From CBCXVS01 sp965178525 (GTDB lineage Bacteria; Tectomicrobia; Entotheonellia; Entotheonellales; Entotheonellaceae): a stretch of 49,403 nt of DNA. Made by a program: the position numbers and the translations under genes. The stretch is from contig CBCXVS010000013.1 in assembly GCA_965178525.1 (NCBI GenBank), forward strand, positions 1 to 49,403. The letters run 5' to 3'. Shown here piece after piece: positions 42,414 through 49,403 of this stretch. The notes under the pieces were generated by a model. It searched no databases, was not told the DNA's origin, and was given only the letters and a program-made list of their open reading frames with translations. The stretch's first letter is position 1; every line of letters begins with the position of its first letter.

Positions 42414-44111
42414 ATGCAGAGCGGCAAAGAATTCTCCTCGTCCCGGCAAAACTTGGGTGAACCCTACGTGTGGTTCACGGGCATGGGGTTGGCGACCGGG
42501 TTGCTCATGGTCGTCTATCTTCTCGTCCTGATCCTGCTCAACGGATTCGATGCCTTTTGGCCCCAACCCATCGCGCTTCTCGAACTCGAGCCGGAGAGCC
42601 CGGCGCGCATGAACGAAAGCCGTGTGCTGGCAGGTGAAGTGGTGAAGCGGCGTCAAAAAATCGCGCGTGCTATGGCGGATGCCGGGGAGAAGCAGGCCGG
42701 GCCCGCGGGGCAAACCGAATGGCAACTCTTTCTCGGCAATAAGGACGCTTATGGTTTCGGATTTCGCTACGTCGATTATGACGATATTGTCCGTGTCACG
42801 TACCCACGTGATCTGGTGATCATCGAACGTCTCGAATATGGCGATGCGATTGGCGTTCCCCTGGCCCTGGAGCTGAAGAGTGGCGAGACGGTCCCGGCGG
42901 CGGCGCAGTTTGGCGCGCGTTTTCACGCCCTTGTCGACGAGATGAATGCGCGTTGGGCCACGATACGCAACATCGAGAAATATGACATTGGGGCAATCAA
43001 TGCCCGCATGGATCAACTGCGGCTGCGCCAGCGTCGCTTGGACAGGGTCCGCCAAGAAGGGGAGCGGGGTTCGGAAGCTCGCCGACAGGCCGTGCAGGCC
43101 AGGATGGCCGAGTTAGAGACGAAGTATGAAGCCTTGGCGTTACAAGCCCGTGATTTGCGCAAACAGCAAGACAAAGATGTGTTGCGCTATCGGCTGCCAA
43201 CCGGCGAAGAGCGGCGTTTATCCTTCGGGCAGATGGTGCACTATTATTACCCCAATCAGCTCACGTTTTGGCAAAAGCTTGGCCTCTTGGTACGCAATAT
43301 ACGCGTCTTTCTCACCCACGAACCGCGTGAGGCGAATACCGAAGGTGGCGTGTTTCCCGCTATTTTCGGGACCTGTGTCATGACCATCCTCATGAGCTTG
43401 GCCGTGACGCCGTTCGGTGTGGTGGCGGCGATTTACCTGCGTGAATATGCCAAACAAGGGGTCATCGTGCGCGCCGTGCGCATTGCCGTGAACAATCTGG
43501 CCGGCGTGCCGTCCATCGTCTTCGGCGTCTTTGGGCTGGGATTTTTTGTCTACCTCGTGGGCGGGACGATCGATGACCTCTTTTTTTTCGCGGCGTTACC
43601 CACCCCCACGTTTGGCACGGGCGGTATGATCTGGGCCTCGCTCACGCTGGCCTTGATGACCGTCCCGGTCGTGATCGTGGCGACGGAAGAAGCGCTGGCC
43701 GCCGTGCCGCGCGGTATGCGTGAAGGGTCGTTGGCCTGTGGCGCTTCCAAGTGGCAAACGATGCAGCGCATCGTCATACCTGCTGCCGCTCCCGGTATTC
43801 TGACGGGCTTGATCCTGGCCATGGCGCGAGGCGCAGGTGAGGTGGCCCCGCTGATGCTTGTTGGCGTGGTCAAATTGGCGCCGAGTCTGCCGATGGATAC
43901 GATTTTTCCGTTCATCCATCTGGAGCGAAAGTTCATGCATCTGGGGTTTCATATCTACGATCTTGGCTTTCAATCACCCGATTCCGAGGCCGCCATTCCC
44001 ATGGTTTTTGCCACGACGTTGCTGCTCATCGGTCTGGTCGTGGTCATGAACATCGGGGCGATCTTGATCCGGGAGCGCGTGCGCAGAAAGTATGCGACCG
44101 GAGCGTTTTAA
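42414..44111 (+). CDS. pstA: Phosphate ABC transporter permease PstA (long form)
   Basis: A 565-residue partner of PstC. The N-terminus (LGEPYVWFTGMGLATGLLMV) is that of the DUF3333-type long PstA. A first helix lies at about 20-42, then an extracytoplasmic region of ~270 residues with a coiled-coil-like, Arg/Gln-rich middle (LRLRQRRLDRVRQEGERG) and YRLPTGEERRLSFGQMV. The permease core starts near 315. It contains NNLAGVPSIVFGVFGLGFF and the coupling loop LACGASKWQTMQRIVIPAA. It forms the phosphate channel heterodimer. The ATG at 42414 has an AAGG site just after repeat copy E. PstB begins 31 nt after the stop. Confidence 0.93.
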   Translation: MQSGKEFSSSRQNLGEPYVWFTGMGLATGLLMVVYLLVLILLNGFDAFWPQPIALLELEPESPARMNESRVLAGEVVKRRQKIARAMADAGEKQAGPAGQTEWQLFLGNKDAYGFGFRYVDYDDIVRVTYPRDLVIIERLEYGDAIGVPLALELKSGETVPAAAQFGARFHALVDEMNARWATIRNIEKYDIGAINARMDQLRLRQRRLDRVRQEGERGSEARRQAVQARMAELETKYEALALQARDLRKQQDKDVLRYRLPTGEERRLSFGQMVHYYYPNQLTFWQKLGLLVRNIRVFLTHEPREANTEGGVFPAIFGTCVMTILMSLAVTPFGVVAAIYLREYAKQGVIVRAVRIAVNNLAGVPSIVFGVFGLGFFVYLVGGTIDDLFFFAALPTPTFGTGGMIWASLTLALMTVPVVIVATEEALAAVPRGMREGSLACGASKWQTMQRIVIPAAAPGILTGLILAMARGAGEVAPLMLVGVVKLAPSLPMDTIFPFIHLERKFMHLGFHIYDLGFQSPDSEAAIPMVFATTLLLIGLVVVMNIGAILIRERVRRKYATGAF

Positions 44112-44142
44112 GGGCCTGGGCCTCATTACTTAGGAGACAAGC

Positions 44143-44925
44143 ATGCCTGCAGGGGAAACCGTCAAAATTCTCGATCCGGTGCTCAATGTTGACGACCTCC
44201 ATCTCTACTACGGCGATATAGAGGCCCTCCGGCAGATTACCATGGCGATTCCCCGCCGCAAGGTCACGGCGTTTATTGGCCCCTCCGGGTGTGGCAAATC
44301 GACCTTGATACGCTGCTTCAACCGCATGAATAACCTGATCGAGAATGTGCGGATCACGGGCCGGATTCTCCTGGAGGGCACGGACATCAATGCCCCCGAA
44401 GTAGACGTGATTCGTCTGCGCCGCCGCATTGGGATGGTCTTTCAAAAATCGAATCCGTTCCCCAAATCGATTTATGAAAATATTGTCTATGGTCTCCGTA
44501 TTGCCGGTGTCAGGAACAAAGCGATACTCGATGAAACGGTCGAGAAAAGTCTACGCGGCGCGGCCTTGTGGGAGGAAGCCAAAGACCGGTTGCACGGCTC
44601 GGCGTTGTCTCTCTCTGGCGGTCAGATGCAGCGGCTTTGCATCGCGCGGGCGATTGCGGTGAGCCCGGACGTCATTCTCATGGACGAGCCGTGTTCGGCG
44701 CTCGATCCGATGGCGACCGGGCGTATCGAGGATCTGATCCATGAGTTGAAAGCGGATTACACGGTCGTCATCGTCACCCATAATATGCAACAAGCGTCTC
44801 GTGTATCCGACTACACGGCTTTTATGTACTTGGGCGAGATGATCGAGTACGATGAAACCGAGAAAATTTTTACCGCTCCGGATAATCAGCAGACGCAAGA
44901 CTACATTACGGGCCGTTTTGGCTAA
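44143..44925 (+). CDS. pstB: Phosphate ABC transporter ATPase PstB
   Basis: This ATPase energises PstCA. Its 260 residues show Walker A GPSGCGKST (46-54), the Q-loop in VFQKSNPFPKSIYENIVYG, the ABC signature LSGGQMQRLCIARAIA, Walker B VILMDEPCSALDP, and the switch histidine in VIVTHNMQQA. The NPFPKSI and MYLGEMIEYD stretches are diagnostic of PstB. ATG 44143 follows AGGAGA. Fully consistent with its place between pstA and phoU. Confidence 0.96.
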   Translation: MPAGETVKILDPVLNVDDLHLYYGDIEALRQITMAIPRRKVTAFIGPSGCGKSTLIRCFNRMNNLIENVRITGRILLEGTDINAPEVDVIRLRRRIGMVFQKSNPFPKSIYENIVYGLRIAGVRNKAILDETVEKSLRGAALWEEAKDRLHGSALSLSGGQMQRLCIARAIAVSPDVILMDEPCSALDPMATGRIEDLIHELKADYTVVIVTHNMQQASRVSDYTAFMYLGEMIEYDETEKIFTAPDNQQTQDYITGRFG

Positions 44926-45037
44926 GTGCTGCGCACTGCAAATCAAGGAACAAGATCGGAAACCGTTTGATAGGCGTTTGACCAATTGTGCCCCTTTTTA
45001 CGTGGCGCGTTACTCAGCGTGACAAGGAGTCCGGGTT

Positions 45038-45700
45038 ATGACGGTCCATTTCCGGCGAGAAATCGAGCACCTGAAGAAAAAAATCCTCGCCATCAGTACG
45101 GTCGTGGAAGAAAGCATTGTCCGAGCGATTGCCGCCGTGATGAAACACGACGCGGTACTGGCGCAACAGGTCGCCGCAGGGGAGCAAGAAATCGACCATA
45201 TGGAAGTGGATATCGAGGAAGATTGCCTGAAGATTCTTGCCCTCCATCAGCCCGTCGCGATCGATCTGCGTTTTGTCGTGGCCGTACTCAAAATTAACAA
45301 CGACTTGGAACGTATGGGCGATCTGGCGCTCAACATCGCCAGACGGGCCGAGTATCTAGCGAGCGTGCCCAAGTTTGATGTGCCGGCCAATCTGGAGGAG
45401 ATGGCCCAAAAGACGCAAGCCATGGTGAAGCAAAGTCTCGATGCGCTCGTCGAATCCGATGTTGAGCTGGCACACCAGGTGCTTGCTGCGGATGATGAAG
45501 TGGATCAACACAACCGCCAGATGCACGTCCTGATTCAGGACCAGATACGGGCCCATCCTGAGGAGGTTGATCGCTTGCTGCACTTGCTGTCGGTGTCACG
45601 CCACTTGGAGCGTATTGCGGATCTGGCCACGAATGTCGCTGAAGACGTGATTTACACGGTGACAGGTGAGATTGTGCGGCATCGCAAAGTAGCCCTGTAA
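45038..45700 (+). CDS. phoU: Phosphate signalling protein PhoU
   Basis: PhoU links the Pst transporter to the PhoR sensor and prevents excess phosphate uptake. The 220 residues form two three-helix PhoU repeats (about 10-100 and 115-205). The metal-binding signature E(x)3DxxE-type segments are seen as EQEIDHMEVDIEEDCLKIL and ADDEVDQHNRQMH. The conserved VAVLKINNDLERMGDLALNIA and SRHLERIADLATNVAEDV helices are also present. ATG 45038 follows AAGGAG (45022-45027). Last gene of the pst operon, 112 nt after pstB. Confidence 0.94.
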   Translation: MTVHFRREIEHLKKKILAISTVVEESIVRAIAAVMKHDAVLAQQVAAGEQEIDHMEVDIEEDCLKILALHQPVAIDLRFVVAVLKINNDLERMGDLALNIARRAEYLASVPKFDVPANLEEMAQKTQAMVKQSLDALVESDVELAHQVLAADDEVDQHNRQMHVLIQDQIRAHPEEVDRLLHLLSVSRHLERIADLATNVAEDVIYTVTGEIVRHRKVAL

Positions 45701-45803
45701 CGATTCGATCCTGGCATCTGTTCCGGCGACGCGGTATGATCATCTTCCTTGACAGCGGATCACTGTGTTGAGAGTAGATTGTCTTGATGTGCGAGGAGCA
45801 TCC

Positions 45804-46670
45804 ATGTCTGGGATCTTATTAGACGGAAAGCGTGTTGCGAAAGAGATGGAACAGCAGTTGGCTGAGCGCGTCCGGCAGCTCCAAGACCGGACCCATGGAC
45901 GCACGCCGACCTTAGCAACCCTTTTAGTTGGCGAGGATCCCGCCTCTGCCACGTATGTCCGGATGAAAGGCAATGCCTGCAAGCGCGTGGGCATGCGCTC
46001 ACGCCAGATTGCCCTCCCCGCCGAGACCACGACTCAAGAACTGCTGCACCAGATTGAGACCCTCAATCGTGACCCGGAGGTCACGGGGATTCTCTTACAG
46101 CATCCCGTGCCCACCCAGATTGAGGAACGGGTGTGTTTCGATGCGATTCAGCTCGACAAAGACGTCGATGGTGTGACCTGTCTGGGTTTTGGCCGCATGG
46201 CCATGGGGGCGGACGCATATGGCTCCGCGACCCCGGCGGGGATTATGCGTTTGCTGCGGTACTACGAGATTCCTCTTGAGGGCAAACGGGCAGTGGTCGT
46301 TGGTAGAAGCCCGATTCTTGGCAAGCCGATGGCGATGATGCTTTTGAACGTCAACGCCACGGTGACGATCTGTCATTCGCGCACGCGGGATTTACCCGAG
46401 GTCGTGCGTCAGGCCGAGGTCGTGGTCGGTGCGGTGGGTCGCCCCGAATTTATTAAGGGTGATTGGATTGCTCCGGGCGCGGTGGTCATTGATGCCGGCT
46501 ACCATCCCACTCGGGTCGGGGATATCGAACTCTCTGCTGTGGTGGATACCTGTGCCGCCTATACACCTGTGCCTGGCGGTGTCGGTCCGATGACGATTGC
46601 CACGCTCATGGCGCAAACCGTTGAAGCCGCCGAGCAGACCTTTCTCGCCCACGCCCCATCGCACATATAA
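45804..46670 (+). CDS. folD: Bifunctional methylene-THF dehydrogenase/methenyl-THF cyclohydrolase FolD
   Basis: FolD interconverts 5,10-methylene-, methenyl- and 10-formyl-tetrahydrofolate using NADP. The 288 residues start at ATG 45804 behind GAGGAG; the upstream in-frame GTG at 45765 has no site. Key residues are Tyr51 and the catalytic Lys55 (TYVRMKGNACK). GILLQHPVP stands in place of the usual VQLPLP, then DKDVDGV, and the dinucleotide-binding GRSPILGKPMAMML. The C-terminal GGVGPMTIATLM is typical. It is followed 10 nt later by a formyl-THF-using enzyme, which suggests that FolD here supplies or recycles 10-formyl-THF. Cytoplasmic. Confidence 0.95.
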   Translation: MSGILLDGKRVAKEMEQQLAERVRQLQDRTHGRTPTLATLLVGEDPASATYVRMKGNACKRVGMRSRQIALPAETTTQELLHQIETLNRDPEVTGILLQHPVPTQIEERVCFDAIQLDKDVDGVTCLGFGRMAMGADAYGSATPAGIMRLLRYYEIPLEGKRAVVVGRSPILGKPMAMMLLNVNATVTICHSRTRDLPEVVRQAEVVVGAVGRPEFIKGDWIAPGAVVIDAGYHPTRVGDIELSAVVDTCAAYTPVPGGVGPMTIATLMAQTVEAAEQTFLAHAPSHI

Positions 46671-46680
46671 AGGACAGCTC

Positions 46681-47601
46681 ATGCGTATCATTGTTCATGG
46701 TCAACAGGCATTTGGTAAAAGCGTATTAGAAGCGCTGTTGGAATGGGGTGAGGACGTCATCGCCGTCTATTGCGCTCCGGAAAAAGAAGGGCAGCGCGCC
46801 GATCCGTTGAAGGAAGCCGCCCTGGCGCACGATTTGCCCGTGTATCAGCCCAAATCCTATCGCAACAAAGCAGTGCAGGAGGAATTCGCCGCGCTGCACG
46901 CCGATCTCTGCGTCATGGCCTATGTCACGCTCATCGTGCCTGAAGACGTGCTGTATGCGCCAACGCACGGCACGATTCAGTACCATCCGTCCCTGTTGCC
47001 CAAGCATCGTGGCCCCAGCTCGATCAATTGGCCGATTATCTGGGGGTCGAGCCAAACAGGTCTCACGATTTTTTGGCCGGACAAAGGACTGGATACCGGG
47101 CCGATCCTCTTGCAGAAGGACGTGGAGATTCAGGATACGGACACCCTCGGGAGTTTATATTTTAATTATCTGTTCCCAAAGGGTGTCGAGGCCATGGTGG
47201 AAGCGGTTGACATGGTGCGCAGCGGCACGGCGCCGAAGATCGTGCAGGATGACGCCCTGGCGACTTATGAAGGCTGGTGCCGCAAAGACGATGTCCAAAT
47301 CGATTGGCACAAGCCCGTGCAGGAGGTCTGGAATCTCATTCGGGGCGCTGACCCCCAACCGGGCGCCTGGAGTACGTTGCAGGGCCAGGATGTCTACCTG
47401 TTTGACGCGAAGAAACTGACAGGGGACTCTGGTGGCAAGCCTGGCGAAGTGGTGGCGGTCAGTGCCCACAGTTTTACCGTGGCGGTCCAAGGCGGCGCGA
47501 TTGAAGTGACGCGTGTGCGGCCCGAGGGTGGGCGGAAAGTGGCTTCTGAGGAATTTATGGGCCGTGTGGGTCTGCAACCGGGCGCGCTGTTTGGCGCGTG
47601 A
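46681..47601 (+). CDS. Stand-alone 10-formyl-THF hydrolase-domain/formyltransferase-family protein
   Basis: The 306 residues start at ATG 46681 after AAAGGA; the frame from 46597 is spurious. The N-terminal formyltransferase domain carries the catalytic pair His102 (IQYHPSLLPKHRGPSS) and Asp138 (GLDTGPILLQKD). The C-terminal Fmt-C-like domain spans about 205-300. The blocks HPSLLPKHRGPSSINW, FWPDKGLDTG and LYFNYLFPKGVEAMV match the hydrolase domain of animal 10-formyl-THF dehydrogenase (ALDH1L1, His106/Asp142) better than methionyl-tRNA formyltransferase, but no aldehyde dehydrogenase domain is attached. Likely roles are 10-formyl-THF hydrolysis, or formyl transfer to an amine. Directly downstream of folD (10 nt), hence one folate unit. 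Confidence 0.85.
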   Translation: MRIIVHGQQAFGKSVLEALLEWGEDVIAVYCAPEKEGQRADPLKEAALAHDLPVYQPKSYRNKAVQEEFAALHADLCVMAYVTLIVPEDVLYAPTHGTIQYHPSLLPKHRGPSSINWPIIWGSSQTGLTIFWPDKGLDTGPILLQKDVEIQDTDTLGSLYFNYLFPKGVEAMVEAVDMVRSGTAPKIVQDDALATYEGWCRKDDVQIDWHKPVQEVWNLIRGADPQPGAWSTLQGQDVYLFDAKKLTGDSGGKPGEVVAVSAHSFTVAVQGGAIEVTRVRPEGGRKVASEEFMGRVGLQPGALFGA

Positions 47602-47647
47602 TCGGGGGGTCGATCATTGCCGGTGAGATTGCCGTTGGGGAGCACGC

Positions 47648-48226
47648 ATGAGTATGGTGAGCAAAACCACATACACGCCGGACGATCTCTTGGCCATGCC
47701 AGACGGGGGGAAGTCGTACGAATTGGTCTGCGGCGAACTCGTGGAGCAGAAGATAGGATTTCGGTCGAGCCTAGTTAGTGGGCAACTTCTCGTATTTCTC
47801 TATATACATTGCCAGCGCGAGCAGCTGGGTTGGGTGTTGCCTGCCGATACCGGCTATCAATGCTTCCCGGACGATCCGAACAAGGTGCGTAAACCGGATG
47901 TCTCATTTGTCCGCGCTGGCCGCTTGCCCTTCGAAGACGCGCCAGAAGGTTGGGCCACGGTCGCTCCGGACCTCGCCGTTGAAGTGATATCGCCCAATGA
48001 ATTGTTTAAAGCAGTCTTGATCAAGGTGCGTGAGTATCTCGCGGCTGGTGTTCGCTTGGTGTGGGTGATTGACCCTGCGACACAGACGGTTCATGTCTAC
48101 CGTCACGACGGCCGGGGAAACATTCTGACGTCAGAAGACCATTTGAGCGGTGAGGACGTCGTCGCGGGCTTTGATTGCCGTGTGGCTGATCTTTTTACCC
48201 CACCGGCTGGGGTGACACACGCATAA
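47648..48226 (+). CDS. Uma2 family (DUF820) PD-(D/E)XK nuclease-fold protein
   Basis: The 192-residue protein has the Uma2 pattern: N-terminal TTYTPDDLLAMPDGGKSYELVCGELVE, quoted in part as DDLLAMPDGGKSYELV, with the conserved glutamate. The nuclease core then shows VRKPDVSFV (Asp) and DLAVEVISPNE (the ExK-like strand), followed by REYLAAGVRLVWVIDP and VHVYRHDG. Lysine of the ExK motif is offset (VLIKVREYL), as is usual in this family. Cellular role is unknown; the family is abundant in Cyanobacteria, Planctomycetes and other large genomes and is rarer elsewhere. ATG 47648 follows GGGGAG. It sits 46 nt after the formyltransferase gene. Confidence 0.9.
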   Translation: MSMVSKTTYTPDDLLAMPDGGKSYELVCGELVEQKIGFRSSLVSGQLLVFLYIHCQREQLGWVLPADTGYQCFPDDPNKVRKPDVSFVRAGRLPFEDAPEGWATVAPDLAVEVISPNELFKAVLIKVREYLAAGVRLVWVIDPATQTVHVYRHDGRGNILTSEDHLSGEDVVAGFDCRVADLFTPPAGVTHA

Positions 48227-48300
48227 GGGAGAAAGGGGAAAGAGACGGGCTTGTTCGTGCCTCAACCGTTGCCAATATGTTGTGCCATAAGGAGAACGCC

Positions 48301-48615
48301 GTGACTGACACATCCTTCGATCCGGAATCCGAACGTTATATGATCGATTACATGAACGAGGGACATCAGGCCTCTCTTCTCTGGTATGCCAAGGCGTATG
48401 GGGAGCTTTGGGATGCCGACGGGGCGTACATGGTCAAGCTCGACAAAGAGGGCATGGATCTCGACGTTGAGTTGCCGGATGGCGAAAAACGCATTCGCAT
48501 TGCGTTCGATCATCTCCTTGAAGACGATAGCGATGCCCAGAACACGTTGATCGAGATGTCGACGAAAGCCCGCGAGATCGTCATGAGTCAACGCAAGCAA
48601 CAGAATGCCCCATAG
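48301..48615 (+). CDS. DUF2470-domain protein (haem-utilisation/HugZ C-terminal-like)
   Basis: A 104-residue protein consisting of a single DUF2470 domain. It opens FDPESERYMIDYMNEGHQAS with the histidine typical of the 'HMN.DH' start. It continues LLWYAKAYGELWDADGAYMVKLDKEGMDL, of which LWDADGAYMV and DKEGMDLDVELP are diagnostic, and ends IRIAFDHLLEDDSDAQNTLI. In other proteins this domain follows a pyridoxamine-oxidase-like haem-binding barrel; here it stands alone. The start is GTG 48301, 6 nt after AAGGAG (48289-48294), rather than the ATG at 48277. It ends with TAG. Function unknown. Confidence 0.75.
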   Translation: MTDTSFDPESERYMIDYMNEGHQASLLWYAKAYGELWDADGAYMVKLDKEGMDLDVELPDGEKRIRIAFDHLLEDDSDAQNTLIEMSTKAREIVMSQRKQQNAP

Positions 48616-48727
48616 CCCGCTTTGTGTGGTGACGGCGATTGGCGACGCGGGGACACGCTCTCAGAGCGGAACGCCACCTGCGTCGCCGTCGATGGCACGG
48701 CGCTCAGCCGCCGCGAGCGCCAAGTTT

Positions 48728-48802
48728 TAAGTACCGAAATACAATGAAATTGATATCTTTCCTCTGGAGAAATGTATAAAGGTCATTCTGTCCCGGTACT
48801 TA
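48728..48802 (+). repeat. Dispersed MITE-like element, copy F (subtype 2)
   Basis: A 75-bp element with perfect ends TAAGTACC/GGTACTTA, matching copy A. It ends 2 nt from the TAG stop of the convergent gamma-glutamyltransferase gene. Confidence 0.87.
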
Positions 48803-48804
48803 TG

Positions 48805-49403
48805 CTACTGCCCCATGGCAACCCCATCTCGTCGGGGGTCGGCCGCTCCGAGGAAACGAACTTGGCCGTCGTTCTCGTATACGATCCGGATTGCTGTCAT
48901 ACCACTCCGTAGCCGGTATTTGCGTGCCGCTGGATGACCGAGAGACTTGAGATCATTCAGCAATGCTGCCACGGCTGTACCCTTCTCGACCTCCGAGCGC
49001 AATGTGCGCACGCCTCCCGGACGGGCGATCCTCTGCCCACTCACATGACCTTGATTGATCGCCTCTTGTGGATTCAGCCCGTAAGCGAGCACGCCCAAAA
49101 TGGTCTGGGCAATGTAGTCGGGAATCCCGCTGCCGCCAGCCGCGCCCACTACGAGTTTCAAGCGGTTTTGGGCGTCGCGGACGACCGTGGGAGCCAGTGA
49201 GGTGCGGGGTTTTTTCATCGACTGCATGACGTTGACCGGAATGCCGGGAGAGATCGAATCGAGCCGGGTGAAATTATTCTGCACGTTGTTGAGTGTCATG
49301 CCCAGCGCCTCCATTTGGGCCCCGAAGCTAGACCGAAGTTCCTCCCGTGATTCGGCGACAACTTGTTGAAATAAAAACTCAAAAGCCTGAAACGAATTGA
49401 CCT
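48805..49403 (-). CDS. Gamma-glutamyltransferase (GGT), small-subunit part; 5' end outside window
   Basis: GGT cleaves or transfers the gamma-glutamyl group of glutathione and related compounds, usually in the periplasm, after self-cleavage into two subunits. The visible 198 residues run from beyond the right edge to TAG (48805-48807). They carry small-subunit blocks: GMTLNNVQNNFTRLD, SMKKPRTSLAPTVV, GAAGGSGIPDYIAQTIL (the oxyanion GG, with Ala replacing the usual Thr-Pro of GTPGG), YGLNPQEAINQ, and the C-terminal RFLGAADPRRDGVAMG. The catalytic threonine lies upstream, outside the window. The frame stays open to position 49403, so the gene is partial only because of the window edge. Repeat copy F follows its stop. 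Confidence 0.9.
   Translation of the reverse strand, partial: VNSFQAFEFLFQQVVAESREELRSSFGAQMEALGMTLNNVQNNFTRLDSISPGIPVNVMQSMKKPRTSLAPTVVRDAQNRLKLVVGAAGGSGIPDYIAQTILGVLAYGLNPQEAINQGHVSGQRIARPGGVRTLRSEVEKGTAVAALLNDLKSLGHPAARKYRLRSGMTAIRIVYENDGQVRFLGAADPRRDGVAMGQ

Noticed and set aside
45749..45780. TTGACA...TAGATT as a folD promoter
   Set aside because: Spacing is 20 nt, too long for a normal sigma-70 promoter, so it was not listed.
48631..48690. GACGGCGA/TCGCCGTC inverted arms after the DUF2470 gene as a terminator
   Set aside because: The loop is about 44 nt and there is no T-tract; such GC-rich complementarity is expected by chance here.

Overview
This is a moderately GC-rich stretch of a Gram-negative bacterial chromosome. 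An envelope with two membranes is implied by an OmpA/Pal-type lipoprotein, an MlaD-type MCE protein, a YhdP/AsmA-like giant protein and an extracytoplasmic peptide-binding lipoprotein/importer system. A MucR/Ros-type zinc-finger regulator points towards Proteobacteria or a neighbouring phylum. The mix of heptanucleotide tandem repeats, a dispersed MITE-like element and many broken genes resembles large, repeat-rich genomes such as Candidatus Entotheonella/Tectomicrobia or related deltaproteobacterial lineages; this placement is a guess. No rRNA, tRNA or CRISPR array was seen.

Layout. 1-3.9 kb: a sigma-54 activator cut off inside its AAA+ domain, a HAD phosphatase, an mreB gene carrying an in-frame amber codon, and an unknown membrane protein. 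3.9-7.4 kb: the 23S rRNA methyltransferase RlmD, an unknown conserved protein, and a B12-binding-type radical SAM protein whose apparent stop is a UGA in a CUAEP tail; it is very probably a selenoprotein. 7.5-13 kb: a peptide/nickel-type ABC importer (binding protein and two permeases, no ATPases) and a Rieske oxygenase. 13.4-17.9 kb: an exported unknown protein, an ArsR regulator overlapping an AHSA1/SRPBCC gene, an MFS transporter, an inositol-phosphatase-like protein and a pair of small unknown genes. 18-22.1 kb: a COG0523/CobW GTPase, a small MCxLC protein and a polysaccharide-deacetylase-type amidase, divergent from a TRZ/ATZ amidohydrolase; this looks like a catabolic amide/purine/triazine-type cluster. 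22.2-28.2 kb: AlgH/YqgE, an FG-GAP protein cut by a decayed IS4-type transposase, and the YhdP/AsmA-like gene broken by one amber codon. 28.4-33 kb: MucR, a TPR remnant, a strikingly AT-rich methyltransferase-like gene, a SPASM radical SAM enzyme, a methyltransferase and a short glycosyltransferase-like protein. 33.2-35.8 kb: cystathionine beta-synthase and a gamma-lyase/synthase, overlapping by 4 nt. 36.3-38.6 kb: OmpA lipoprotein and MlaD. 38.6-45.7 kb: the complete pstSCAB-phoU phosphate system with a candidate Pho box. 45.8-49.4 kb: folD, a 10-formyl-THF-hydrolase-like formyltransferase, a Uma2 nuclease-fold protein, a DUF2470 protein and the 3' part of a gamma-glutamyltransferase.

Two repeat systems run across these regions. 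The first is a ~74-bp palindromic-ended element with six copies (two sequence subtypes, TA-type target duplication) that sits preferentially at 3' ends of genes and twice supplies the host gene's stop codon. The second is a set of 7-bp tandem arrays with different units, again placed exactly at gene ends. The UGA-containing CUAEP radical SAM gene and the stop-codon-associated repeats are the most interesting signals in the window.
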